Shown here one piece after another: positions 33,097 to 48,000 of a stretch of 64,000 nucleotides of DNA. Under the pieces are notes generated by a model. That model worked only from the letters and a program-made list of their open reading frames with translations, did not search any database and was not told the origin of the DNA. The DNA comes from Strongylocentrotus droebachiensis. Taxonomy: Eukaryota > Echinodermata > Echinoidea > Camarodonta > Strongylocentrotidae. The position numbers were made by a program, and so were the translations under genes. How positions within the stretch are numbered: position 1 is the first letter of the stretch; each line of letters begins with the position of its first letter. Location: assembly GCA_035222895.1 (NCBI GenBank), contig JAVYIG010000166.1:620001-684000 (forward strand). Direction: 5' to 3'.

Positions 33097-36000
33097 GTAA
33101 GGCGTTCGGTTCGTTCAAACGGAACCTTTGTACAGTCAAACCTGCTTTAGTGACTACCTGTCTACAAAGACCATCTGTCTACAAAGGCCACATTTGGTGT
33201 TCTCTTGAAAATGGTTTCTCATTGAATCATGTATTAAAGGAACCTGTCTACAAAGACCACCTGTCTACAAAGGCCACTTTTTGTGTTATCCCTTGGGCGG
33301 TCGCTATAGACAGGTTTGACTGGATTAACAAGTTCATTTGTATGAGAGTAGAAGCAGAAGAAAAACAGAATGACGGAAGTTTGAAATTAGTATCGGACCA
33401 ATGATAGAAGAGCCATGAGTTTTTTTAAATATGAGATCACTAAAGCCATGCGAATCACAAATTGGGACATAGTCATGGACAACTTTCCTATTTGTTGTGT
33501 ATAAAAATAAAATTACTTCTGTTTTTCTTTAACTTAAGTGCCTTCTCCCTTGGGCGTTATTATGGATATCATATACATGTAGGTCCTATGAAAAGAAGAA
33601 AAAAAATCTTCATTAGTCGTACATTTTGGAAAATGACATTTTAGTCATTTTATGCGTTAAAACAATTGGGGAAAGTTGTCCGCACTGTACCAATTCAGCC
33701 AATTTGAAGTGATTTCCCACATGTTTGGTTCAATTTCAACATTGAAATTTTCATAACTTCTAATGTTTTGTCCAATTTCATTCAAACTTTCATCAGTCTG
33801 CTTCTCAGATTTTTCTGCTTTCTCTTACAGCATTTTTCATTAAAGGGATCCGGTAACTTTGTCTCAGATTCTGAAATAAAATTCTGGAATTAGCTCATGA
33901 TGCAATGATAATTATAAACCTTTAGGTCAGTCAGGAACCCCATGACTTTTACAAGCCGATCGCCTGTCTGATTATCAAGATATTTATGATTGTAATTACA
34001 AATTTTGAAAACCGTTCGCCTGACGGTTTACATAACACTACAGTCTATTGGGGAAAACGAGTATGGTAAAACCGGTCACTCAAAGATTTTTACTTTTTTG
34101 AGGCACTTCTTGATCATTTTGAAGCGCAATTTTTTTAGGGCTTCAATATTACACCATATCACGGACACTGATAGCACGTAGGGCCGTGTATCTCAGATTT
34201 AACATTGTTAAACGATCCCTTTAAGATTGCATTTTCCTTTCAGTATTCAGTTTCAGTATAATTCATATTATTATTAGTTCCAATATTCTATTTCAATGAC
34301 TAGTTCCAATCATTTCCATTTTACAATTGCAATGTTCCATTCAAGTCCAATAATCTTATCTAAACAAATAATTTTAAATATTCAATTCCATTATTCAAAT
34401 CCACTTTTTCAATTTCAATCTAAAAAGTTCCCTGAATCCATTGGTATTTTGAAGAGGTCTATTAGGAACCTCCCACCAAATGATAATTATGGAAAACTGG
34501 CTTTCAGTGAATAAATGTTGAATGTTTACCTCAAGGTATTTATTTTCTAGACTAAAAAAATATCCTACATAATTCAAAATTAATTTGACCTTCATATCTG
34601 TAGATTTGAGAATAGCTCCCTCGGCTGCGGCAATATGAAAACAGCGCTAGAATTTCATTTCTGACAAAGGATTTTCAGAACCTGTGACTGTAAACTTACA
34701 TCCGGGATATATCTAGAGGATGTACATGTATTTTAAACACTTACATTGTGTAAGTGTAATTGTAATTTGCTTTTGGTTTTAGGTTTTTTGTTCATTTTTT
34801 TTGGTCTGTTTTCTGTTTGTTTGTTCTTTTGTATGATTTTTGTATCGAATAAGGCTCAAAGGGTAACTATTGAGACTTGTAAGATAACAATTTGTGGTCT
34901 ATTACAGACAGTCAAGAAATTATACAGGTAAGTTTACTTGATGTACTCTTGTAGTACATGTATGTACAAGATCAAGTGGAATTCTATCCATGATTTCCTG
35001 GAATTGTAAGGTACACTACAATATATACTAACTCAATGTATAATTATATATCATAACAATGATTAACACACCGTCTCTCATAGGAGATTCATCTCAATTC
35101 AATTTCAAAGATTATTCAACACTCTTCATAAAAATCACAAAACATACAATTACAGAATGGGATGATAACAAAAGAACAAGATAGTGATAAAAATCAAAAT
35201 GGCAATTCGTGAGAGCATTTGGGATAGGCAGAAAGGAGGGATTCCTCATGCGAAAGCTTACCCCTAAACAAACACAAACAGGGAGAAAAAAAGAACATGC
35301 TATCATGTACAATTAGAGTTGCCCATGCTATTCTACTGATTATCATACTTACTTGACAGAAATTGTTTATATTTCATTTTGAAAAGATTGAGTCTTTTGC
35401 ATTTCTAATTTCCGGAGGTATACTATTGTTATGTAGTACTTAAACTGGTACTGAAACTGTAAACTAGCTCCTCGTCTCATCCTTTATGCTCCTCGCCTCA
35501 TCCCCGATCCCTACACGACACTATTCCATATTACTGTTCCCTTTAAAAAATAGTGAATTTTTCATACACTGTACATGTACATGTACATGTCGTTCTTATT
35601 ATGGGATGTGATAATTTAGGGCATTTCTAGTAAATGCACATTTCGATTCAAATTCAAACATATTTATAAAAGAGTTGGCAAATGACCATTATAACATAAA
35701 AATTTGTCAAATTTCCATTAAAAAAGCATATTTATTACATTAAAAACTCCAAGTTTATAAAATATAGGATTACCTTGAGCATAATATTTAGGAGGTGTTA
35801 TAATGCGTATTGCTTTCTTTTCAAGCTTAAGTAACTTTCTTACATTTTACATAATTAAAACGTGTTCTTATTAGTATAATACATCATTTTAAAAATATTA
35901 AAGAGAAAAAAATGAACTTTATATACCAAATACCAATATTTGTTGCTATTTTATTACACATCACATTTATATGCTCATGCCACTTCAATTTATGATTAAT

Positions 36001-39000
36001 TACATTACCTAAAACCTTCAGGTTTACGTTCAAATTTATGGTCATTTACTTGTAAATGAACGTTATTGTAATCAATACTTATTTTTTTATAAACAATATT
36101 CTTAGTTTTTTTTTAAATTTAAAACTAACTTACCATATAAGGGTTATTAATCGGCCTCCTAATCAACCAGTGCAATCGTTTTTAGATATTTCAGAAGATA
36201 TTTTGAATGTTGTACATAAGGATAATAAAGATACAGTGTATATATCTTATGCCTTATGGGCAATTTCAAGATTAATTTCAGTATCTAAAAGCGGATATAT
36301 TGCACTTTAATTCTTATTCACTAATTACGACAATTTATATGAAGGTAACTTGATGTATAATACACTTTAGAATGAGAATTAAAAATGTTTAAACATGAAT
36401 TAAATTCCTTGGACATATAACAATTACTTTTGGGTCCTAAGTCTTCGTCCTCCCCTGTAGTTGGACTCAATAACTGATGTATTTCTTGTGGTTCCATAAC
36501 ATTTCATATTTCACATTTATTGCATTCATTATCTCAGGCATTTTGACATGAGAAATAAAGAGATAATAGCTGGACATATAACAATTACTTTTGGGTTCTT
36601 AGTCTTCATCCTCCCCTGTAGTTGGACTCAATAACTGATGTATTTCTTGTGGTTCCATAACATTTTATATTTCACATTTATTGTGATCATTATCTCAGGC
36701 ATTTTGACATGAGAAATAAAGAGATAATAGCTGAACATGTACATGGCACAGATATTTAAAAAAACATGCAAAACCAAGGTTACCAAACCACTTTCTGTTT
36801 CGCATACATGTACCGGTATATCCATTTAATCCTCCCTCTCTCTCTCACCTGGTGCACCCGCAAGCCTACTGTATTTCTTCTTGTTAATTGTTTTGTTGTT
36901 TGTACCTTGCACTAACGCAATAATCCTGCCATCGATTGACCATGCTAACAGGGCTTTGCTCTTTTAGGTTACTGCATTCCTTGAATGCCCCCTATAGCAT
37001 CGTTCGGTTTGCCGAGGTGAGGTCTTCAAAGAACATTATGCCGGCTTTTTCTCCTTCAGTTTTTTTCTGCTATGGATTCTATGGAAGACAAGTCCTTGTC
37101 TCTACCCCGCCGAAAAAAAAATCAAAAAAATCAGCAGTATTGACTTTACACACCGGACTTAGGGGGGTGTTTTCAAAAGGAGGGAACATTGGGGTCTCTA
37201 CATGTACGTTTATATTGTAGCGGTTTTAAAGAATCTACAACACTATTTACAAAAGAGTACCAAAACTGCACATTGTCATAGCACTTTGTTGATAGGGTAA
37301 CAATGCCTTATCCAGTGCCACTTGATCCACTACCAGATTAGTCTCACTTCAGTTGACCCGTAATAAACTGTGTCTCCTTTTAGTTAAATTTTTGCTTTAT
37401 ATTTGTTTTGATCCAGGAATTACACATCGACATGTACATACTGTAAGCAGGAACAGCAAAAATCACAGAAACTTTGAGCTAATTATTAATGCAGCACGTT
37501 GTGTCGTTCTCGAATAAGAACAACAGAATTTAGCTTATAGTCGAAATATCTAAATTGGCAACACATTATAAAAGAGAAAGTCTCTATTTACGTGTACAAA
37601 TTGCAAATTTCATAACAGATAAGAATATAAAAATTACATATAAATTGACATAACAGCATTCAAAATATATAGAAAATATGAAAGTATAAACCATAGTACA
37701 AATGGAAAATGGTGCATCCATAAAAGCCAATAAGGCTTGACAATTGAATGCACCAGGCCCAGAAGTAATAATAACATATACTTGGATGAAGACATACAAA
37801 ATGAATAAAAAAGAGAAGTATTTAGTATTTAGAGGTGTGGTCTTAAAATAAATTATGCATTATAAAGAGAAAGAACAAGCTCAGTAATACGCTTTATTTT
37901 CTTCTTCAAAATATGAAAGGGTGGAAAATTAGATTAATTGTTGTCAATTCGAGGAGAGAAAAATGATTAATTTAGAAGGAAAAAAAAAGACTCTGAACTG
38001 CTACACCCAGTTTCATCACTATGCACACAAGTTTGAATACATTATTGCATTGTTGCTGTTCTATTTACCATTGATAAGGGGGATTTTGATAATGGCCGTA
38101 TCTTTACTTGTACCATTCTGTATTCTGAATTATCGGTTCACATGATATATCTTTATTGCATTATAATTTAAAATGTGGAGCTTGCAATATAAATAAATGT
38201 TTTATATATACAAATTTGTTGTCAAAAGATATGGCATTGATGGATGAAGTGATAAGAGAAGTGGAAAATATTAGATAAAGAAGTATTATGTTGAGTAATG
38301 GTCTTGTCTCAAAAGCTATTGGCTAAGGCTGACTGTGTATTTAAAGTACAGCATATATGATAAATACTGTGTGGCTGTGTAGTTTGTAATGGTCAAAATG
38401 AAAAGAAATTTACTACATGTAGGTCGTGCTGAAATTCATGTGCACATAATGCACACAGAATGGGTGTTTAGGATAACACACGTTTAGCTTGACCTTTTGA
38501 TCCCCACTTTTCAGCTATTTCTTATCATATTTCTCATCACATATTTATTTGAAAATTTGAGTGCATTTAATAGAAGAACCATCCCTTTTAAAGGGCAATC
38601 CCACCCTTGTAATAAGTTGATTTTAATGAAAGCAAAAAAGTATTACAGAACTAAATGGAAAAAGTTTGAAATGAATCGGACCAACAGTGAGGAAGTATTA
38701 TGAATGTTTAAAATAAGAGATGACTACGTCTATGCAAATCTCTAATTGGTAGTTTGGTCAGTGGATTGTGACGTAGGACTTGGATAACTCTCCCATTTGC
38801 TGTGTACAAAAATATCATTAATTCTGTTTATCTTGTAAGTTCCTTCTCCCTCTGGGCACTGTTCAAAATACATTATTATAGGTCCTCTAAAAAGATAAGA
38901 CCCTCCTGAGCCATACATTTTTGAAAAATTTAAATTTGAGTTATTTTGTGTGTTGGAACAGATGGGAAAGTAGTCCGGCACTACATCACATTGACATTAC

Positions 39001-42000
39001 CACTTCAGCCAATTTTAAGTGCCCATACGTATACCTAGTGATTACTGCATGTACTTTAAAAAATGTATAACTTCCTTAGATTTAATTGAAACTTTCCTTA
39101 GTTTGCTTCTTTGATTTTTCTGCTTTCTTTTTAATAGAGTAGTCGTCTATTTGGGTTGGATTTCCCTTTAACTTTCGGGGGAAATTTTCAGTTTTTCTAC
39201 CCTGATCCTTTTCCTTCGGACAGAACACAGAGAGTGAGAAAGCTCATTGTTACTCCTCTGTCATGCAAGAAGTGCCTACGTGCCTCAACGCTGGTGCATT
39301 GTGATGACACGAAATGGCAATATTTGCACAATTCAATTCATAGTTTACGTCGTGTTGACTTTGCTCTTGCTGCCATAGAACTGTGCCCAAACATTGAAAA
39401 GTTATTGTATTCATGTTTGTGTCCAAGACCTATATATTAAATATGTAAAGATTAGGGCAAAAGGATTGACAAATACATTAAGTGATGGGCTCCATAACAC
39501 AAAGGTTAAAATTGTAAAATGCGGGACAGATCAGAACCTAATACAAATGTATACCCCAGTCTAATTTTAAAAAGAAAAAGCCTTTTACAACAAAATAACC
39601 CCCAAAACAAAAGAACTTACAGTCTACTGGAAATATACATAAAAAACCGTGGATACTTGCTCAATAATTTTTTGTGAGTAGTTTGTATGTTATGCATACG
39701 ATCGCACAGAAGTGAGGAGAGGGTCACATGACCACAAATTAATATTTTTATATCTCAAAATTACTATATTTCATGTCTTTCATCTGATTGCATACCTACC
39801 TATGAATGTACAATATGTATGTTATCCATACATGTAACTCACCAATGAAAATGTAAAAATGTAATTTAATACTTTTTACAACTAGTATTCTCTCAAGAAA
39901 TTGTACTTCTTACTACCTTATTTTTGATATGTCTGATGTACACTCTCATCCTCAGCATTATCTTTTATATATCTCTCTCTATCCCTCGCTTGATCTCTCT
40001 TTCTCCCTTTCTCCTGTCTTTCTCTATCTCACACTTTTCCTGGATCTCCTGTGCTGTCTGCACTATTATCCTCCCTACCTCTCTTCTATATTTCCCTCCA
40101 GCCCTATGATGATTGTGGAATAGATTTAAGCAACTGTTAGCTGTTAAGCGAATTTCATGAATTTTATTAGTTTGTATATATATGTGTAAACTGATTTATT
40201 TAGAAAATTCTGCCATCTGGCTGCAAATGAATTTTCAATAAAACCATTACCATTACCATTACTATTATCTGTGAAACATTATAGATTCATAGAATATAAT
40301 TTTGTACAGGATCCTTCAAATTTCTCTGTTTAACAATAAACAATGGTAAATGAATAGGCAAGAGAAAGGGGACAAGCAGTATTAAAGCCCAAATATATTT
40401 CACAATAGCTTTATGTATTCATAAATTTGAGGAAGATACTGGTGTTTAGGATCATTAAATAAGGTTTTAATGCTGTGCATGGCTCTGATCAAGGGCACAA
40501 AAGTGTTACATATGAGGTGAATTTTAAAAGTCAATTGTAGACTGGCAACAATATTTTTGTAATCTGCAAACATTATGCAACACATAGCTACAAAATCAGA
40601 CCTTAACAAATTGCCATTAAACGGCAATCGGTAGCCAAATATCACATCATCAAAAATGTTACGTACATGTACATAACTCGGTGTCCACTTCATGCTGATA
40701 TTTCTCTTTTAATTTAACTTTTTCTGACAAAGTACATTAGATGTTAAAACATATCGTAAACAAAACTTAAAACCATTGCCATATCAACTTTTTCAATTTA
40801 GTTATTAGAATATGGCCAAAACAAACGTGGACACCGAGTTGTGTACAGTACATCTTATTCTCTGCATGCTTTCTCTTTGCCTTATTGTCAGATATACATG
40901 TATGGTTTAGAGCGCCGACTCAGGACATACTTGTGGCGGGAATGTCATAATAAATCTGTCTTCATTCTTTCTCAATCTTCTACTCTTTTCACCATCTTTA
41001 ATAAGCCGTAGAAAAGAAAGAAAATCAATTACAATATCACCGACGCTTCAGAAAAAAAAAGTGAGAGAAAGAGAGAAGCGAAAACAATTAAATATCGCTG
41101 ATGTTACCGGATTTTATGACAAAAATTAAGCAGTCGGAAAGAAACAAAGAAACTAAGTCCAATATCACCTGCGCTCAAGAAATGCAAAGAGCGAACGATC
41201 GCAAGAGAGACAGAAGCGAAACCAATTAAATATCTTTTGATTTCTATCAATTCTTATAGTGCATTCTATATCGAAACCATTCCGGCACGCAATATCAAGA
41301 AGATAGTCTCGCTGCCCAACTCGCCTTTGTTTGGATGGCCCATTCATGGAGCATTCCAGAATGCTTCCAGAATGCGACCATTCTGACACTATCCAGGAAG
41401 TAACGAGTCGTTAAGTACCGCATTCAATTCAATTCAATTCAATTCAATTCATTTATTTTTCCTCTGTCAATCGTTCATATTTACAATGATAATACATTTT
41501 AACATATTCACATATTATACATATAGATCAATTTGCACAATACAATACATTACAAAAATAAACATGAAATTGAAAGGAAGGAGGGCCTACTAAAAAGCAG
41601 AGCTTGTAGGGTGTAAGCCCCCCTGTAAAAGTAATTATTATGAATTATTATTCTATGAGGAAAAAAAACACAACAATAACAATAACTGATTCAGTAATAC
41701 AAAAAATCACTTTTAAATGAAAAACATTGATAAATACATACATGTTTATAAAAAGAAACAATCAAAGTTGCTTAAAGTCACACTACAAATTATATTTGTT
41801 TGGGGAATGCAATAGCCTAGTAACTATTAAAAAAAAAGCTTTTAAGTCTCCTTTTGAAAATTTGTATCGAATTACACTGTATAATATCATTTGAAAGAGA
41901 ATTCCACAGTTTTGGACCTGTAAAAACAAATGTCTTTTGTGCAAAAGATGTTCTATGTAATATGGTAGATGAAAAGAGCTCGCCTGGCGAGTGAGGTAAC

Positions 42001-45000
42001 TATGAATCGAAACATTTCTTACGAACATATCATTAAAAGGCAAAGGTAATTGTTTAATTATAGCAACATTCCGGAATACGGAGTAACAGAACAATGGATT
42101 CTGAGTGGGGCATTCTACCGGCATTCCGAATGCCAGTTGAATAAATCTGTGGCACCTAACCATCGTTTGTGTGTACGGTAATTGGGGTTTTACAGACATG
42201 ATTTATTGTGATTTATTATGATTATTTATGTCTGGGGACTGACAGTGAAAATTCAACTCGATATATATGGAAAATTGAATGAATGTAGAATACAAATATA
42301 AAGGAATAACAAGTATTTATCCTTTCATTATTGCACAAAAGCAAATTAAAACCTCATTTTCTGCACCCCTCCAAAACACGGGTTAACAGGGGACAAACTT
42401 GCTAAAATTTCAGTGATGATGTAACATGTGCACCTGATCGGTTCACCTACATGTATGTATAGCTGAGGTGATGAGCCATGCAAAGTCATTGTGATTATGT
42501 GTACTCCACCTACCGGTAAGATGATGTCATCAAATCGACTTCTGATTTTCAAAGTTTTAGATTTTGAGTTTTCAGAGAGCTGACACTCCTATGACAGACA
42601 CTGAAATGGCATATAATGGATAGTATTGTAATCTATGGCTTACAAGCTTTCTGTTGATGTATAATTCAATAAATTCATCTATTTCATTTTTCACTTCGGA
42701 AAGGGTCTTTAACATCACCAGAAACTAACAGCATGAGGCTCTGTTCAAGACTTTATGACATTGTACAGAGATGCCAACCCTCCCGATTTCATCGGGAGGC
42801 TCCCGATAATTCACCCCAACTCCCGACCTTACGATCACCATCCTTATCCTCCCGATTTATTATAAAAAATTAATTTTTTTTTTTTTTTTTTTTTGCGCTT
42901 ATCAGTATATATATCTGTGAATTGAATGAGAAATATCGTCTGTTAACTTTAGCATGTAGTAAATCCACTATATTAAAAGACAAATTAAGAGTAGCGAAAG
43001 ATTGTTTCAGCATATGGATCGCCGTAACCAATGCGTGGATATTGACACAGAATCCAAATGGCGGAAAATCAGCTAAAGAAGACCAAGAAATGGTATCAGA
43101 AGTATAAGACCGAACACTGTATCATATATATGAAAGGAATTCATCATGCATTTTGTACAATTTGTATGTTATTTTAAAAAAAAGTGGGAATTATTGAACT
43201 AAATACACATGTAAAATGCTGCAAAATAAGGCTCAGATTGCACCAGAGAGCATCTAGAACCCCAGAGCTTCCAGGGCCCTAAGGCGGGCCCTGGACCCCG
43301 GCCGCATGGGTCGGGCGCTACGCGCTCGAGATGTGCGCTACGCGCACATTATTTGGTGTCCGTTACAAATCCTCCCTATTTATGTTTTCCAAAAGTTGGC
43401 ATCTCTGCATTGTATTTACATGACACTTTATAGTCTGTGCCCACAGTAGTCTGGAATCTGGTCGGTTCTATTTCCTACATGTATTTTGTGAGCCGTCCCC
43501 TACCTGCTGCTGACCAAAAATGGTGAGATCTTCATTTGTTATGCCCAGCCCAAATTTGCTGTGTGAATTTGGGAAAAGGTCATGTACAACTAGCAGCAGA
43601 TAGGGCAAGATTGTGGTTAGGGGTAATTCTCCTTAAATAAAATCGGCCAGATTCCAGACTTTGCCTGCAGACTAGGGCCCCGTAACACAAAGTTTATCAA
43701 CTGATAGTACAATTAATTTTTTGCAAATTATTGCATTAAATAATATGTGCAATCAATTCAAGAAAATGAATTGTACGATCATGATCGCTAAGCTCTCTGT
43801 CATGGGGCCCGGCCTAGGCCCTGTTTCATAAAACCTTTTTTCAATGACAAATGACAAAAATCAGTGACAAATCTGCTGATGACCAATCAGAAGTAAGGAT
43901 TTCAGTAGCTTATAACAAAAACTGTCATTTGTCACTGATGACAAGTTTTGTGAAATGCCCCCCTGGACTTATTGCCCAGGTATGAATTGCTCTCGTTACT
44001 TCTTTTCTCAGTGTGATAAAGTGCACAAAACATGGTTGGAAGCTGGATGCGAAAACGATGCGTTACACCAATCCACCCGACAGCTTCAGACAAGAACAGT
44101 TAGGTAAGTCAGCTTTGGTCACCTTCTCCAGTGGAGGTGTTATGGTGCTGTGGTTCAGTCACTTGACTTTCAATCCAAGGGTTTAGGGTTCAAATCCCAG
44201 CCTGGCAAAAAAACGTCCTTTGGCAAGCCATTGATCCATATTTGACAATTCTTCACCCAAGTATGGAATGTTGAGGTGCCGTGGTAAAGTGGTTCATTCG
44301 CTCGACTCTCAATCCAAGGGTTGAGGGTTCAAATCCCAGCCCGACACTATTTTGGCAAGACATTAATCCATATTGCCACTCTCCACCCAGGTGTAAATCG
44401 GTACCCGGCAATTGCTGGGGCTTCCCTGCTGGATAAAGAAAATTATATTTCTCTCTCTCTCTCTCACACACACACAGACACACACTCTCTCTCTCTATCT
44501 CTCTCCCTATTTCTATATCTATCTCTATCTCTCTCTCTCTCTTTCTATTTCCCCTACTGAGGGACTTTTTTCATGTGCCTGTTTTCTCATTTTCAATTTA
44601 TTATCTTGGTTATATATCATTGTATGCTTTTTGTTCATGAACCTATTTTGATTACAAGTAAGATTGTTGTAATATGATTTTTTTGTTTTCTTCTTCAAAT
44701 GTTAATGTGTAGCAATGAGCATGGTAAGTTTTTTCAAATGGAATTTAGGGCTGAAACTTACGAACAGGGGCAGCGATCTTTTTCATGTGCCTGTTTTCTC
44801 ATTTTCAATTTATTATCTTGGTTATATATCATTGTATGCTTTTTGTTCATGAACCTATTTTGATTACAAGTAAGATTGTTGTAATATGATTTTTTTGTTT
44901 TCTTCTTCAAATGTTAATGTGTAGCAATGAGCATGGTAAGTTTTTTCAAATGGAATTTAGGGCTGAAACTTACGAACAGGGGCAGCGATCTGAGGGGGGG

Positions 45001-48000
45001 ATGGGGAACATGACCCCTCATCACCCCCTCAATTTTTTATTCCCCCCCCCCCCCCCGGAAAATTTGAAAAAGTGCCCCCCCCCCCCCAAATGTATAGCAA
45101 ATACTGACTAAAGACTGCAACACACTTTTAGGCTCTGTAGGGCCCAAGAGTGCAACGTTTAGACTAATAAAAATGCAATAATCTTCTCGTTCGGTTGCTA
45201 CACCCCCTTGCATAATATCCTGCAAAATGTACAAGTACATATTGTAGAAAATCTTGCATTTTGTCGTCCCCCCCACCCCCGTTCATGAAAAGAAATTGCC
45301 GCCTCTGCCTACGTGTAGTTGTAACTGCTTTTAAAATACCATAGCTTGTTTGGAAATATAAGTAAATAGGCAGTCCGTATTAGACGACATTAAGCAAACA
45401 CAAGATTAGAATCTCAAGATAATTAGCTTTGAAACACATGAAGTGCGCGGGAAGTGTTCGAAGTGAGTAATTATTTGAAAGATAGTCCAAGCGCTGGCTT
45501 AGCAATATGAAAGAAACCGTCATGGTTATATTGGGAAAGTTTGATCATAGATGGTTTTTGGAACCATCATAATAAAAGCAAAAATGATTTAGATAAAACC
45601 ATGTAATAGTGGAAAAAAGTGCACACTGATCATGTGGGTATAAGGGACTACAAACACATGTGGCCTCAAACTTAAGTCCAATATTTGTTTAAACTGTAAT
45701 TACTTACATGTACTATAGATGGAATTATATGAGGGCATTATTTTTCAAGATCAATCCATTTTATGTGGCATTGCTACAATAATTGTAACCATTTTCCATA
45801 CAGCAATATAATGCACAAGAAAGCCTACAAATCTTGTTGTACCTTTCCACAACTCTACTCACATATCCGTTTTACCTTTGGCACAATTCAACCTTCTCTT
45901 TAAGGAACTGAGTTCTATTCTATTCTGATTTTAGTATCTGAGGTAGACGATGATGGGAGCATGTCGTTGATTGAACTCAAGCCCCCACAGCCGTGGGAGA
46001 CAGACGCCAGAGAGAAAGTGCCCTTGGAGGTCGGTGAAGTCAAGGTGAGAACCTCTTTCCTTTCAGTATTTAAACATGTGGCTCACTTTTGGACCCACAG
46101 CATTCAATGAGGTGTACAAAGTACATACCGGTATATGTGATGTGCCGTGGCAGATTCAGGGTTGTGCCCCTCTGCCTACCCCCCCCCCCCCTTCTCTCTC
46201 TCTGTCTCTCTGTCTGCCTGTCTCTCTGTGTCTCTCTCTGTCTCTCTTTCTCTTTCTCTTTCTCTTTCCTTTCAGTAACTATGGCTTAACTCAATGAGGT
46301 GTACATACAGGTATATGTATATGTTCATGCGATATGCAGTGGTAGAGTCGGATCCCCCCCCCCCCCCCCTCTTTCTTACAGTTACTCTGGGATAACCTTC
46401 TGAACCCTACAATATTCCGTGAAGCATTCATGTATTTAGAAGTGCAGTGGCAGATTAAGGGAACCCAGGAGAGGGGGGGGGGGGGGGGGGGGGGTTGTAG
46501 CAAAGTCCAATATGCAAGAACACATAAGGCGGTGTCACACAGAGGCAAACAATCTGGATTGTAGTTACCTGGATTTTAGTTATCCTCTTAATTGGCTGTC
46601 TGTCATCAATTATCCCTTCAAAATCCCTCCAGAAATCTTTTAACGAAGCAAGATAATTCTCCCTTGAAAGGATTTTTCAAAGAAAAATCAATGTTGAAAT
46701 AATCCCCTTTACGGTCAGTGTAAGGTCAACAGTTAACTTAATGATTGGCTGGCATATGGTTTTTAACGCGCTATCACAACCTGCACACAATGATATTAGC
46801 GCGCATTTAATGAGACGCATTAATTGCGCATTACTTTTGATTCAACGTGTGATGTCACAATGCGGCACGTGCGCAATGGCCCATCAAAAATTCGGAGTTT
46901 AGTTATCCCGAATATTCGTAGCATGTCTGTCACCAGTCTGTCACCGACGTAAAATGAAAAAACTAGATTTCTAAAATCTGGTTTATTCAAGATGGGTCAG
47001 GATTTTTCAGTGTGACACCGCGTATAGAGTATTAAAACAGAAAAAAAAAAATTTGCTTCCCACATTTTTCTAAACAACAAACAGGAGAGTAGTTCGTTCA
47101 TATGTCATGATCCATTGACCCAATTGGCAATGTGATATTTGCATAGATTAGTGATCACTTTTTACAAACACTTAAAACTTGCTTATTATTTGTCAGATTT
47201 ATATGAAACTTTCGCCATTCTGGTTCTATAATTTTTTTTCCTGTCGTACAAATCAACTCTTTACAAAGGTTGGATTGTCCTTTAACATACACATTCTGTG
47301 ACCTTTGACCTGTTCTAGATAACCTACTTGACCCACGCATGCATGGAGCTGAACCTTGGGGGCACCATCATGTTCACAGACCCCTGGCTGACCGGCCCAG
47401 CGTTTGCCAGGGGATGGTGGCTAATGCATGAACCGCCCGCTAACTGGCTGGATCGATTGGCCAAAGCAGACTTTATCTACATCAGCCATGTACATTCAGA
47501 TCATTTAAGGTAGGTTTGAATGGTTAACCCGTAGACTATTCGATTCTCCTATTCCCATAGGCTTATACACTGGGACCAGGCGCATACGCAGCAGGGATGG
47601 GGGGTGGGGTTTTTTTTTATGTGTGTATTTTTGAGCAACCCCCCCCCCCCCCTTTTGTGGATTTTTTTTTTTTTTTTTTTTTAAATTGAAAAAAAAAAAT
47701 AATAACAAAAATTATGCCAATGGTTGACCTAAACAAAAAATTGACCTTACCCCCCCCCCCCCCCCCCCCCCTATGGAGCAAAATGTCAAATTTTGAAATT
47801 TTGAGACTGAAAGAAAAAAAAATCTGTCCTCTTACCCCCCCCCCCCCCCCCTCCCCGCTTATTCAGCGGCTGGCTGAGTCGTTGTGATTTTTTTGGGACA
47901 AAAAAAAAAAAAAAAAGTGTCCTCTTATCCCCCTCCCCCGCTTATTCAGCGGCTGGCTGAGTCGTTGTGAAATTTTTGGCCCGATTTCAAAATGTTAAAA

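Noticed and set aside
39156-39440. 94-codon frame with several Cys residues
   Set aside because: Begins in the right end of a MITE, with no domain I recognise, no splice partner and no frame conservation to test; left as unassigned.
44270-44345. Second apparent tRNA gene with a perfect B box
   Set aside because: No convincing cloverleaf acceptor pairing, a tandem truncated sibling beside it, and a SINE-like body downstream.
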